Shown: positions 33,290 to 42,929 of the stretch, piece by piece
How positions within the stretch are numbered: position 1 is the stretch's first letter
How the letters are laid out: every line of letters begins with the position of its first letter
DNA from: Agapetus fuscipes
Lineage: Eukaryota > Arthropoda > Insecta > Trichoptera > Glossosomatidae
Length of the DNA stretch: 64,000 bases
Assembly (NCBI GenBank): GCA_951799405.1
Contig: OX637341.1
Span: forward strand, 19,025,659 to 19,089,658
Direction: 5' to 3'
The notes under the pieces: generated by a model
Told to the model about the DNA's origin: nothing
The model's database searches: none
The model's input: the letters and a program-made list of their open reading frames with translations, nothing else
Position numbers and translations under genes: made by a program

Positions 33290-33530
33290 TTCACTAGTTT
33301 CAATCCTGGGATTGGCTTGCAGCAATTTCTTTCACTCTTCTCCTCCATTCTTCCCTGTCTTGTGCGGCTCTTTTAAGGTCTGCATATGATGAGCAGCGCA
33401 CGCCCACCAACAGGTCCTCCAGGTATGGCGTGGGCGTCCCCTAGAGTTGGTCCCCTCAGTCATCCCCTCCATTATGGCATGCAAGAGGCGTTCTTGTCGT
33501 ATTACATGGCCGATCCATTTATTTATTGAA
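33290..33530 (-). pseudogene. LINE C-terminus, frameshifted
   Basis: The minus strand reads IGHVIRQERLLHAIMEGM and NSRGRPR. After a frameshift near the GRPR codons it reads YLEDLLVGVRCSSYADLKRA and DREEWRR to a TGA. Motifs fit a second RTE-like lineage, distinct from 13628-13990. Confidence 0.65.
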
Positions 33531-34662
33531 ACAAAATTACATGACAGTTGATGCCATACAGTTTAGTGTAAAGTTTAGTGTAATACAAGTATTATAAAAA
33601 TAAAACAATATTTTATGCAAAAAAAATCAAAACAATATAAGTGTATCATTCTAACATTCGTCTTTCTAGCAGAACCTTCCATTCACGCATCTTTTATATT
33701 ACAATAATTATAATAAAATAAATGTGGCAGAAAGTTGACCTGCGTTTGGTGTAACTTTAAATTACTTAAGTTTTAGGACTCACAGTTTTGTAGGCGCTGT
33801 TGGACTTTAGAGAATATTGATATTTATTTGTATTACATGCCTTAGAAAAATAAAAGACCCTGGTTTTTCTCCGCCACGTTTCTCGCGGAGATCACATCGT
33901 GCTATAACGCTTCCAACTGGGTGTAATAGCGGAAAACAATAATAATCAACTCTGATAATTCCAGCCCGTTTCCCTCTGCAAAGATTGTGTTTATTTTCAT
34001 TTTATTTTCCACAGTTGAATATGTAAATGTGAAGAGAAATGAGTGTTTATGAAGCAAGTTTTTCCAATTGCTTTACTTCCAAGTCTTGCATACTTGGTGT
34101 TTCTTTTCCAATTTATTCTAAAATAAGCTTAACACGTTATTTTAAAGTCATAATATTGTTGATGATTTTATCTCGGGTTCAATTTTTGTAAAATTGGGAC
34201 TATATTTACATATTTCAAAACAATTATTTTTTAACAAGTTGATTACATAATATGGTTCACTCTGCAACTTCTGTCTTTGTCGGTTTCACGGCTTTAAACT
34301 TCAGCATGTTTATATTATGTGACCTAGGCCTATTCTCGTGTGTTCCTGAATTGACGAGGCGCCTCTAGAATAGATATTTCCAGAAAGTACCAGAAATATC
34401 AACAGTTCAAAGTGTAAAATACTCACGTAAGCACAAACACATTTATGTGCACAGCAAGTAAACACGCCTAGGCACACAATCACAAAAGCACACAGGCATA
34501 AACCTACACATTTGTAATAATATGAAATCATTTTATGGCATTGTTTTTATAATGCTTTCATTTGTAACGTATACATTTGAAAGCATTGCAAAGTTTTTAT
34601 GAAGTCATATTTAATACTTTTTTCCTTCAGTACCTAAAAGTATATGAATTGAAGAAGTTGTA
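33531..34662. other. AT-rich intron DNA
   Basis: No repeat family or coding sequence recognised. Confidence 0.5.
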
Positions 34663-34900
34663 TTGGTTGGTATGAGGCTGGCCAAGCATACTGTGCCAAT
34701 TGCTTCACCTTTGCCAATGTCACTCCTTTTTCAGTAAAATTCAGCAAGAGTTGCATGGCTAATGTCCACATGAGGTTTGCGTCCTATTTTCTTCCTTTCA
34801 TTTGCCTATATCACTCCTTTTTCAGTAAAATTCAGCAAGAGTTGCATGGCTAATGTTCACACGAGGTTTGCGTCTCCTTTTCTAAATACACGTACTGCGC
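34663..34900 (+). mobile_element. Family A repeat with internal tandem duplication
   Basis: TTGGTATGAGGCTGGCCAAG begins it. A block of about 88 bp (TTTGCC...TCACTCC to GGTTTGCGTC) is then present twice in a row (34713-34799 and 34800-34890) with few differences. Confidence 0.65.
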
Positions 34901-35462
34901 GACCAAAATCAAAATAAATTTATTTTTTCAACTTAGATGAAAAACAAGATCATAATATCCCTTTTTTTTTTAGAAAACACTTGTGGGATAATGGTGAAAA
35001 AACATCAAAGGCGCTCGAGGAAATAAAACAAGAACAAACTTTGATTTTTACTATTACAATATGAATTGAATTGTTGGCATGGTTATCGAAATATTCTCTT
35101 GTGGTCAACAAATTAAACAGAAATCTGCAAAGTTAGAATCAATTTGCACGAGTAATAGTTGCTCAATTGTACATTTCCATTAATAATAATATTCCTTCAG
35201 TTCTTGGCTAACTTCCTGCACCTTCGCTAGGTCGGGTTTCTTCGGAAACACCTCGGGCTTTCAGGAACCTGATGAGACTCTACGTCAGTGGTTCCCAACT
35301 ACTGGTCCACGAGAGCCTTGAAAGTGGTCCATGCAAGTAATACGTGTCATTTTACGTTTGGTCAGAGCGGAACGTATAACAGAAGTAATTAAAAATGTTT
35401 ATATTAAAGATGATTAAGATAACAGGTGTGCCCTGCATTGTTTTAATAGAAAACACAAATTT
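34901..35462. other. AT-rich DNA with a possible hAT 5' end
   Basis: CAGTGGTTCCCAACTACTGG at 35286-35305 is the kind of start seen in hAT elements. I found no matching 3' end. 34975-35230 shares words in order (GCGCTCGAGGAAATAAA) with 44730-44975, a possible low-copy repeat. Confidence 0.4.
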
Positions 35463-35662
35463 TTCAAGCAATACTCAGTAGCTGTAAGACAGGAAAGAGC
35501 TTAATTAATTTCAGATCTTTGGTTAAAGAACAAGTATTTTAGAAATAACCAAAGGCGTATTTTAAAAATGAAACTATATTTTTGTGAAGTTCGCCAAGAA
35601 TCAAGCCTACGACCGTCTGAATACGAGTTTGTAGCGTTAATCACTAGACTACGGACTGGATA
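35463..35662 (-). mobile_element. SINE C, old copy
   Basis: CTAGACTACGGACTGG, ACGAGTTTGTAG and GTAGCTGTAAGACAGGAA keep the SINE C order but with high divergence. No 5S head. Confidence 0.5.
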
Positions 35663-36152
35663 ATTGAGCGTTAAGCTACGCAATTTTTTGTATATTTTTC
35701 AAAGCGTACTTACAAGACTCCTCAAGTTTTTTTTTTTTTTGTTTTTTTTTTTTTATTAGACAAACAAACAGTTATACATGTAATATATGGGATAAACAAC
35801 ATAGTTATACAATTTCAAAAACCAGCAAAGTTTGCAAACATAATGTAGTATAATTTCGTTTACAGCTTAATTAAGAAGGAGAAACAAGAAAAATTTGGAA
35901 AGTAATATGAGAAAAATGAAGAAGAAGAAAAAAAAAAAACAAAGAGAAAACGACTATTAACTTAATCATCACATAAAGAGAGGGAAAGGAATGGGGGGAA
36001 GAATAGGAAAGTTTCAGTGAAACTCAGAGCATTTTTAATAAGTAACAAAGCTTACTTAAAAAAACTTTCAAACTAACACTTAAATAAAAGACAAAAAAAT
36101 AGCCACGGTTAAGACACGAAAAAATCATCCAAAATTTGAAAAAAATATATAT
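35663..36152. other. Low-complexity intron DNA left of the LTR element
   Basis: Two poly-T runs near 35729-35756, A-rich sequence to 36130, then an AT array into which the LTR element inserted. Confidence 0.6.
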
Positions 36153-36156
36153 ATAT

Positions 36157-36674
36157 TGTTATGTAAATATAAATATTGAAATAAGTATGGGTAGTTATAG
36201 TGTTATGTAAATATAAATATTGAAATAAGTATGGGTAGTTATAGTTATAAGAATCCTCAAAAGTATTGGTAGGTAAGATCGATAATTATGTATAAGTGTA
36301 GAATTCTCTAGGCTAAGTAGGTATTTGTTATAATTATAGGAATACTGTGTTACATTTGTAGGTAGGATTTTGGTTGTATCTCTAGGTAGTACGTGAAGCG
36401 TCGAGAAGTAATAATTACTCTGGAACCGTCTAGCAACTTTGATTCTAGATCATACTGCTCTACAGAGTATAAAGGTGCGAATGGCCTGCAGAGCGGGCCA
36501 GTATCATAGAGACTTACAAACACATCGAAGTCATCTGATCAGTGAACCAAAACCAAGTGGAATAATCGAGAAAGTAGTGTGAAAATAAATTTTGTAACTG
36601 TGTAAAATAAATAACTATTGAAGAAGACCTGTGTATTTTTAATTTGAAGACAATTGAACCCTAATTTCGTAACA
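36157..36674 (+). repeat. 5' LTR
   Basis: Begins TGTTATG and ends GTAACA. The first 44 bp are duplicated in tandem (36157-36200 and 36201-36244), so the LTR contains its own start twice; the 3' LTR has the same duplication. A TATA-like box is at 36468 and AATAAA-like signals at about 36584 and 36606. Confidence 0.95.
36468..36475 (+). promoter_or_regulatory. TATA-like box in 5' LTR
   Basis: TATAAAGG. About 30 bp downstream CCAGTA could serve as a weak initiator. The same copy lies in the 3' LTR near 43241. Sequence-based inference only. Confidence 0.5.
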
Positions 36675-36676
36675 AT

Positions 36677-36693
36677 TGGTGTCAGGTGCGGAA
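36677..36693 (+). other. Primer-binding site, tRNA-Leu type
   Basis: Two bases after the LTR, TGGTGTCAGG begins a stretch complementary to the 3' end of a leucine tRNA (mature ...CCTGACACCA); three mismatches follow in the next seven bases. Reverse transcription would start here. Confidence 0.75.
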
Positions 36694-37338
36694 TTGTCAA
36701 GAAAAATTAAGATCTTCTGTCTAAAAATAAATAAAATAAATTAAATAGTGTTAAAATGAACTTTATTCAAATTGAACTTTGTGTGAACTGACTTTTGTGA
36801 AAACAAGTGTTTAAATAAATTTTTGTTAAAAGAAAAGACGCAAAAGCAAGTTGCTTATAAATTCTGGAACATCATATGGAACATAATTCTGGACATAACA
36901 TAATGACTATTTTACCGCATTGAGAAAGTCATCAAATTGGACCATAGTTTTTTTTTATTATTGTGTGTGATTAAAAAAATAAAATAAATAAATAAAAATC
37001 TTGAAAAAAATATTACAAAAGAACGTTCCAGATTCATCGAGAAAAAGTTTTTGAATAACTATCCTTTGTTTACAAGTGTGTGAATGTACATTACGTACCT
37101 ACCTGTGTGTTTGAAAGACTTGAGACGAAATAAATAATTATGTACTATCAGACATTATTATGTAAAAAAAATATTGGTGAATTAAAAATAAATATTAAAA
37201 GACAGTACCTACTCACAGTGTAATCAGATAAATTATTATTTTGCTAAAGTACGTATTCAAAACAGCTCTATATATAAAACTCGTATTAAATAAATTTGAA
37301 AATATTTTTTTTGTTTTGAAGTAAATTTTGAAAAAAAA
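36694..37338 (+). other. Leader between primer site and gag
   Basis: About 645 bp of A-rich sequence without an ORF, as is usual for Ty3/gypsy leaders, which carry packaging and dimerisation signals. None can be pinpointed. Confidence 0.5.
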
Positions 37339-38712
37339 ATGGCAACTAAAGTGAACGTCAAGGACCTCAAAGTCACTGAGCTTAAAAATGAGCTTCTGGA
37401 GAGGGACCTGGAGACCTCAGGAGGAAAGGCAGCCTTACAAGCACGCCTCATAGAGGCCTTGGAACGGTCAGGTGAAGACCCGGCATACTTTGTCATGGCA
37501 TCTGGAGGAGACCGCGCCCTTGAGGAGCTGAACATCAGCATCACAAAATCCATGAAGGAGGAGCTCACGGGAAACTTCACTGCCATGGAGGAGAAGATGG
37601 CTGACAACGCCAAGACCGTGAAGGAGGACCTGACCGGGCTGGAGGAGAAGATGGCTGACAACGCCAAGACCCTGAAGGAGGACCTGACCGGGCTGGAGGA
37701 GAAGATGACCACCAACCTGAAGGAAGTGGTGACCGACCTGAAGGTGGAAATGGCTGACAACGCCAGGAATCTGGAGGAAAAGGTGTCCCGAAATCTCACA
37801 ACCCTGAAAGGAGAAATGGAAGAGAAGATGACAGCCCTGAAGGGGGAAATGGAGACTCGTATATCAAGCCTGGAGGACCGTCTGCGTGCCGAGCTGGCCG
37901 ACAAGGGCCAGATGGAGTCCACCAGAATATCCCCCAAAGACGGCCTTCACGACGAGACCGACCAGGGATGCTCAACTCCAACCAGGGTCACTAGAGGGGA
38001 TGATGACCCTTCGCTGGCGAAGCACAACCTCCCGACCTTCGACGGGAAGACGTCGTGGGAGGAGTATTTGACCCTCTTTGAAACGGCTGCCATGATGGGA
38101 GCCTGGAGCCAGCAGAAGAAGGCTTCGGTTCTCAGCCTGTCGCTCCGAGGAGACGCTCTCAGGGTTCTGCAGGCCATACCCCTGGACAACCGTGGTGACT
38201 TTGGGCAGCTGAAGCAGCGCTTGGATATGCGCTATGGCCACAAGTGCCTGGAGCAGCTGTACAAGTCGCAGCTGAACACAAGGGTGCAGAAGCCCAACGA
38301 GAGCCTCCAGGAGTTTGAAATGGACATCGCCCGCCTGGTACGAGACGCTTACCCGACAGCCTCCGACGACATCTGTGAGAGCTTGGCAGTGGACAAGTTC
38401 CTAAATGGATTGCGGGAATGGGAGACGCAACAAGCCGTAAAACTGGCCCATCCCAAGGCTTTGAACGAGGCGCTCAGCCAAGCTCTCGAGTTTGAGGCTG
38501 TCAAACAGTCCATCAGGGGCCACGCCAGGGTTCGTGCAGTCGAGGCAGAGGAGGTCAAGCTACCTACAACCGAGGAGCTAATTGAAAAAGTGCTGGAACG
38601 TCTGAGACCTCGAAGACGAGACCCACGCTGCTGGAACTGCGGACAGCTGGGCCACCTTAGCACCAAGTGTCCCAAGCCTCAGAAACCCAGAAAACAGGCT
38701 GCGGAAAACTAG
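37339..38712 (+). CDS. gag: Gag polyprotein with N-terminal SAP-like domain
   Basis: 457 codons, structural protein that builds the virus-like particle around the element RNA. Order: SAP-like motif at about residues 8-42 (LKVTELKNELLERDLETSGG), which in other proteins binds DNA; a coiled-coil region at about 65-195 built on an 18-residue repeat encoded by a 54 bp tandem duplication (37588-37695); a retrotransposon capsid-like region at about 230-400 (THNLPTFDGKT-type start to ALEFEAVKQ); and a CCHC zinc knuckle, CWNCGQLGHLSTKC, at 431-444. The ATG at 37339 follows an A-run and is the first in the frame. The gag stop overlaps pol in the -1 frame, so Gag-Pol probably forms by frameshifting. The SAP-like start is unusual. 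Confidence 0.9.
   Translation: MATKVNVKDLKVTELKNELLERDLETSGGKAALQARLIEALERSGEDPAYFVMASGGDRALEELNISITKSMKEELTGNFTAMEEKMADNAKTVKEDLTGLEEKMADNAKTLKEDLTGLEEKMTTNLKEVVTDLKVEMADNARNLEEKVSRNLTTLKGEMEEKMTALKGEMETRISSLEDRLRAELADKGQMESTRISPKDGLHDETDQGCSTPTRVTRGDDDPSLAKHNLPTFDGKTSWEEYLTLFETAAMMGAWSQQKKASVLSLSLRGDALRVLQAIPLDNRGDFGQLKQRLDMRYGHKCLEQLYKSQLNTRVQKPNESLQEFEMDIARLVRDAYPTASDDICESLAVDKFLNGLREWETQQAVKLAHPKALNEALSQALEFEAVKQSIRGHARVRAVEAEEVKLPTTEELIEKVLERLRPRRRDPRCWNCGQLGHLSTKCPKPQKPRKQAAEN
37588..37695 (+). repeat. 54 bp tandem duplication in gag
   Basis: Two copies (37588-37641 and 37642-37695) that differ at one base, then a partial third. Encodes EEKMADNAKTVKEDLTGL twice, the second with Leu for Val. 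The high identity shows a recent or homogenised duplication. Confidence 0.9.
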
Positions 38713-41700
38713 AAAGGGTTAATGGGAAGGGGCAACCGTTGACCCACGCTGGAGAGGCCCTGAAATCTGCTGCTACTGTCGCAACCGTGAGAGGAAAAGC
38801 CAGCAGCATTTTTATCAATGGCATAATAGATGGAGTAACTCGTGAACTACTGGTGGACACGGGAGCAACCAGGACAATTCTGAGACGCGACATAGTGGCA
38901 CGAGGTAAGCAGATTGCAGCAACAAAGTGGTCTCTGCACACCGCCACGGGAGAGTCAGCACAGGTGTATGGGGAGACGATTGCCACCTTCCAAATTGGCA
39001 GCACCACTTTTGATCATCGGACGTTGGTGGCCAACATTGAAGAAGACGTTATATTGGGAATGGACATACTGGACAGATTTGGGTGCAGTTTAAATTTAAA
39101 GAAAGGGTCCATTAAAATTGGAAATGAAGAAGTCATCCTGCAAAGACGGAAAGAACTGGCTGCACGTGTTATCCTAGCCAAGAATACCGAAGTGAAGGGG
39201 CGATCCGAGATGATAGTGAGTGCCCGCCTGGATTCCAGTAGTACACATGACCAAATCTGTATGATAGAACCGGAGAACATGGACAATGTTAACAAAGGAG
39301 TCATGGTGGCAAGAACAGTGATTCGCGCAAAGGAGACCATTCCTGTCAAGATCATGAATGTGAACAGCTACCCAGTTAAAATGAATGAAGGTTTTGTTTT
39401 GGGCAGATGTGAGAGGATAACTTCCATTGTGCAACAGATGACAAACATGTCATGCGAAGGAAACAAATTGTCAACACAATTGGAAGCCCTGGTCCACGAC
39501 GCTTCCCAAGGTCTAACCGATGAAAACAAACGGAGAGTGAGGAGTTTGATCTGCCGCTACCAGAACATTTTCGAGGACTCTAATGGCCGTCTGGGAAGAA
39601 CCAAGGTAGTGCGACATAGCATAGACACCGGAGAAGCGAGACCAATAAAACAGGCTCCAAGAAGACTACCCTTTGCAAAGCGGGAAGAAGCTGACAAGAT
39701 CATCAAAGACATGAGCAAGGATGGCATCATAGAACCATCAAGTAGCCCTTGGACATCCCCGGTGGTACTGGTGAAAAAGAAGGATGGTACCACGAGATTT
39801 TGTGTGGACTACAGACTGCTCAACGATGTTACGAAAAAGGATAGTTACCCTCTGCCAAGGATTGACGACACCTTGGACACATTGGCAGGATGCACCATTT
39901 TTTCCACATTGGACCTGAAAAGTGGCTACTGGCAAGTTGAATTGGATGCCAAAGATAAGGAGAAAACTGCATTCTCGACTGGATCTGGACTTTGGCAGTT
40001 CACCGTGATGCCATTTGGCTTATGCAATGCCCCCGCCACGTTTGAAAGGCTGATGGAGAATGTGCTGCGAGGACTATCATGGGAAACCTGCCTGGTATAC
40101 TTGGATGACATAATCATCCTGGGAAAGGACTTCAACCATCAGTTGAGAAATCTGGAGCAAGTTTTCGGGCGACTACAAGACGCTGGACTGAAGCTCAACC
40201 CGAAAAAGTGTAACCTGTTCAAGAAACAAGTAAATTACCTGGGACACATAGTTTCTCAACGTGGAGTTGAAGTTGACCCTGCCAAAATCAAGGCAGTAAG
40301 AGACTGGCCCGTGCTGAAGGACAAACATGAAACTAGGAGTTTCCTGGGGCTGTGCACTTATTACAGGAGGTTTGTGCCAAGATTTGCGGACATTGCAAAA
40401 CCGCTCACCAAGCTTACGGAAGAAAACACTCGCTTCCATTGGAGTGATTCCTGCGCACAAGCATTTGAAGAGCTTAAGGGAAGATTAACAAGTGCCCCCA
40501 TCTTGAGCTACCCACGAAAAGATGGAAAGTTCATCCTGGATACCGACGCTAGTAATGTGGGGATAGGAGGCGTCCTTTCCCAAATACAGGATGGGCATGA
40601 GACTGTTCTGGGTTACTTCAGTAAAGTGCTTTCCAAGCCAGAACGAAATTATTGCGTGACCAGACGAGAGCTTCTTGCCGTGATAAAATCAGTGGAACAC
40701 TTCCGCAAATACTTGTACGGGAGAAAATTCACACTACGGACTGATCATGCTGCACTGGTTTGGCTTCTGAAATTCAAAAACCCAGAAGGGCAAGTGGCTA
40801 GATGGATTGAAAGGCTCCAGGAGTATGATTATGACTCCGAACATAGACCTGGCACGCTTCATCGAAATGCGGATGCATTATCCAGACGACCATGCGCCAG
40901 TGACTGCAAACATTGCAGCAAGATGGAGGACAAGGTAGCAATTGTCCAAAGGACGACCACCGAAGATGAGGACTGGCAAGATGAAAAATTGGCGCAAGAC
41001 CAACTGAATGATCCGGACTTGAAGTATGTGATGGAATGGGCGCGAGAAGGAGAAAGGCCAACCTGGGAAAAACTCGCCCCCTTATCACCAACTGTCAAGG
41101 CTTATTGGGCTCAATGGGGATCCATAGTGATAGAAGGAGGGTTTCTGAAACGAAAGATCGAGAAGGAAGACGGCACACTTAGAAGAAAGCAAACCCTCGT
41201 TCCGAGGAGCCGAGTACCGGAAATCCTTGGACTGCTGCATGGAGGAACTTCTGGAGGACATCTAGGCGTTAAGAAGACGCTGGAGAAAGTGAAAGAGCGA
41301 TTTTACTGGATCAACTGCAGCGAAGACGTCAAAGATTGGTGTCGAAAATGTGTAACCTGTGCAACGGCCAATGGACCGCAAAGGAAAAGGCGAGCACCAA
41401 TGCGTCAGTACAATGTTGGCAGCCCCTTTGAAAGAATTGCCATCGACATAGCTGGCCCATTTCCTACAACTGAGAAGGGTAACAAGTACATCATGGTGGT
41501 GATGGATTACTTCAGCAAGTGGGTGGAAGCTTACTCAATCCCTAACCAAGAGGCCGTAACCGTGACTGAAGTTCTAGTTACCGAATTTATCAGCAGGTTT
41601 GGCGTACCCCTGGAATTACATTCTGATCAGGGAAGGAACTTTGAAGCTGCTATCTTCCAGCAAATGTGTGAGCGGCTAGGGATCTACAAGACCAGGACCA

Positions 41701-42929
41701 CTGCGCTACATCCACAGTCTGATGGAATGGTGGAAAGGATGAACCGTACCGTGGGGAGGTACTTAGCCAAAGTAGTGTCCAGCCATCAGCGGGACTGGGA
41801 CCGACATCTGCCTTTGTTCTTATTGGCTTACCGGTCGGCTGTTCAGGAAACGACGAAGAAGACTCCCAGCAGCATACTGTTTGGGCGAGAAATGCGACTT
41901 CCTTGTGATCTCAAATTTGGCTGCAAACCAGGTGAAGACCTAGCCGGAGAAGACTATGTGACAGACCTTCGCAGGAGGCTGGATGACATCCATGATCAGG
42001 TCCGCATGAACATCGGGGAGGCCAGCGATCAAATGAAGGAGCGCTATGACACCAGAGCTGACAGCATGGGGTACAAAGCTGGTGACTGGGTGTGGCTTTT
42101 TGACCCCAAGAGGCGCCAAGGATACTGTCCGAAACTTCAGCGTTCCTGGGACGGGCCGTACGAGATCTTGGAGCGCATCAACGATGTGGTCTACCGCATA
42201 AAAAAGAGACCAAACGGAAAACCAAGGGTCGTGCACTACAATCGCCTCTCACCATACCTAGGCGATAATGATGACCAACCAGCCCAAAAAGTACGACAGT
42301 GCGTCGCATCCGAAAGATCACCAGCCTTTGAGACGTTTTGGGAGAACGCGAAGGCAGGGCAGAAGTTTCGCCATGGAGTGACCACAGAAGTCCACAAGGA
42401 CTTATTTGAGGTCACTAGGGACCACACGCTGGCATGCAGTGTACCGGAAGATCTAGATATGTCTAGAGGGATTGCACGGGTCTTCCGATACAAATTCGGA
42501 GAACCGCAACCCTCGAGCAGCCCGCAAGGAAGAGCTCTGAGACTACCGAAGGGGCGTCAACAAGCATACTGCCTGGTTGTCCCGGATTCCAGCAACCTGG
42601 AAGAGGACTACAAGGCATTGTGGGACGGCCTTGTTGAGCTGCGTGACTACATGTTGGAGGATCAGCAGGCGCGTCTGGCAATACCGAAGATGGGTGGCGG
42701 CCGCGCTAATCGAGACTGGCGGATAATCCGGAGTATGATTGAAGCAGTGTTCTCGGGAGTCGGCATCAGCGTCATGGTGTGCTGCGAGCAAGCGCAGCCG
42801 AGAGCCAGTGGGGAGAAATCCGTGGACTGCCACTTCTTCCTGACCACAGGGTGTCGACGTGGATCAGCATGCCCCTACCTACACAGAGTCAAGACTGTTC
42901 CGGGACGAAACAGTCTAGGTGGGGGGTAG
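38667..42929 (+). CDS. pol: Pol polyprotein with macro-like domain and CCCH finger at the C-terminus
   Basis: 1420 codons in the -1 frame relative to gag, overlapping it by 46 nt. The given ATG may not be used; fusion to Gag is likely. Domains: aspartic protease, DTGA at 64-67; RT, with YLDD at 478-481; RNase H, TDAS near 626; integrase with HHCC zinc region at about 858-901 and catalytic D927, D987, E1023 (D-35-E spacing); GPY/F module at about 1134-1200. The tail is exceptional. Residues about 1237-1373 resemble a TARG1/Poa1p-type macro domain (KDLFEV; DLDMSRGIARVFRYKFG; IPKMGGG). C1388-x7-C1396-x5-C1402-x3-H1406 is a CCCH zinc finger. The aspartate that TARG1 uses for hydrolysis appears to be Ala, so binding rather than cleavage is more likely. 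The stop codon touches the 3' LTR. Confidence 0.93.
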   Translation: MSQASETQKTGCGKLERVNGKGQPLTHAGEALKSAATVATVRGKASSIFINGIIDGVTRELLVDTGATRTILRRDIVARGKQIAATKWSLHTATGESAQVYGETIATFQIGSTTFDHRTLVANIEEDVILGMDILDRFGCSLNLKKGSIKIGNEEVILQRRKELAARVILAKNTEVKGRSEMIVSARLDSSSTHDQICMIEPENMDNVNKGVMVARTVIRAKETIPVKIMNVNSYPVKMNEGFVLGRCERITSIVQQMTNMSCEGNKLSTQLEALVHDASQGLTDENKRRVRSLICRYQNIFEDSNGRLGRTKVVRHSIDTGEARPIKQAPRRLPFAKREEADKIIKDMSKDGIIEPSSSPWTSPVVLVKKKDGTTRFCVDYRLLNDVTKKDSYPLPRIDDTLDTLAGCTIFSTLDLKSGYWQVELDAKDKEKTAFSTGSGLWQFTVMPFGLCNAPATFERLMENVLRGLSWETCLVYLDDIIILGKDFNHQLRNLEQVFGRLQDAGLKLNPKKCNLFKKQVNYLGHIVSQRGVEVDPAKIKAVRDWPVLKDKHETRSFLGLCTYYRRFVPRFADIAKPLTKLTEENTRFHWSDSCAQAFEELKGRLTSAPILSYPRKDGKFILDTDASNVGIGGVLSQIQDGHETVLGYFSKVLSKPERNYCVTRRELLAVIKSVEHFRKYLYGRKFTLRTDHAALVWLLKFKNPEGQVARWIERLQEYDYDSEHRPGTLHRNADALSRRPCASDCKHCSKMEDKVAIVQRTTTEDEDWQDEKLAQDQLNDPDLKYVMEWAREGERPTWEKLAPLSPTVKAYWAQWGSIVIEGGFLKRKIEKEDGTLRRKQTLVPRSRVPEILGLLHGGTSGGHLGVKKTLEKVKERFYWINCSEDVKDWCRKCVTCATANGPQRKRRAPMRQYNVGSPFERIAIDIAGPFPTTEKGNKYIMVVMDYFSKWVEAYSIPNQEAVTVTEVLVTEFISRFGVPLELHSDQGRNFEAAIFQQMCERLGIYKTRTTALHPQSDGMVERMNRTVGRYLAKVVSSHQRDWDRHLPLFLLAYRSAVQETTKKTPSSILFGREMRLPCDLKFGCKPGEDLAGEDYVTDLRRRLDDIHDQVRMNIGEASDQMKERYDTRADSMGYKAGDWVWLFDPKRRQGYCPKLQRSWDGPYEILERINDVVYRIKKRPNGKPRVVHYNRLSPYLGDNDDQPAQKVRQCVASERSPAFETFWENAKAGQKFRHGVTTEVHKDLFEVTRDHTLACSVPEDLDMSRGIARVFRYKFGEPQPSSSPQGRALRLPKGRQQAYCLVVPDSSNLEEDYKALWDGLVELRDYMLEDQQARLAIPKMGGGRANRDWRIIRSMIEAVFSGVGISVMVCCEQAQPRASGEKSVDCHFFLTTGCRRGSACPYLHRVKTVPGRNSLGGG
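38703..38709 (+). promoter_or_regulatory. Candidate -1 frameshift site
   Basis: GGAAAAC lies immediately before the gag TAG (38710-38712), in gag codons GAA AAC. It is near, but not identical to, the canonical X XXY YYZ heptamer (the first triplet is G GA). No better heptamer exists in the 46 nt overlap. Alternatives are reinitiation at the pol ATG or readthrough. Confidence 0.4.
42917..42929 (+). other. Polypurine tract
   Basis: AGGTGGGGGGTAG immediately before the 3' LTR. It would prime plus-strand synthesis, and it doubles as the last codons and TAG stop of pol. Confidence 0.8.

Noticed and set aside
35286..35345. A second complete hAT element
   Set aside because: A CAGTGGTTCCCAA-type start is present, but no inverted 3' end or 8 bp duplication could be found.
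37257..37937. 226-codon minus-strand frame across gag
   Set aside because: It is the antisense of the gag coiled-coil repeat. Its Ser/Arg/Phe-rich product follows from the sense codons and has no own motifs.
38667..42929. An env gene making this an errantivirus-like element
   Set aside because: No frame follows pol; the stop touches the LTR. The Pol C-terminal extension has no signal peptide or membrane segment.
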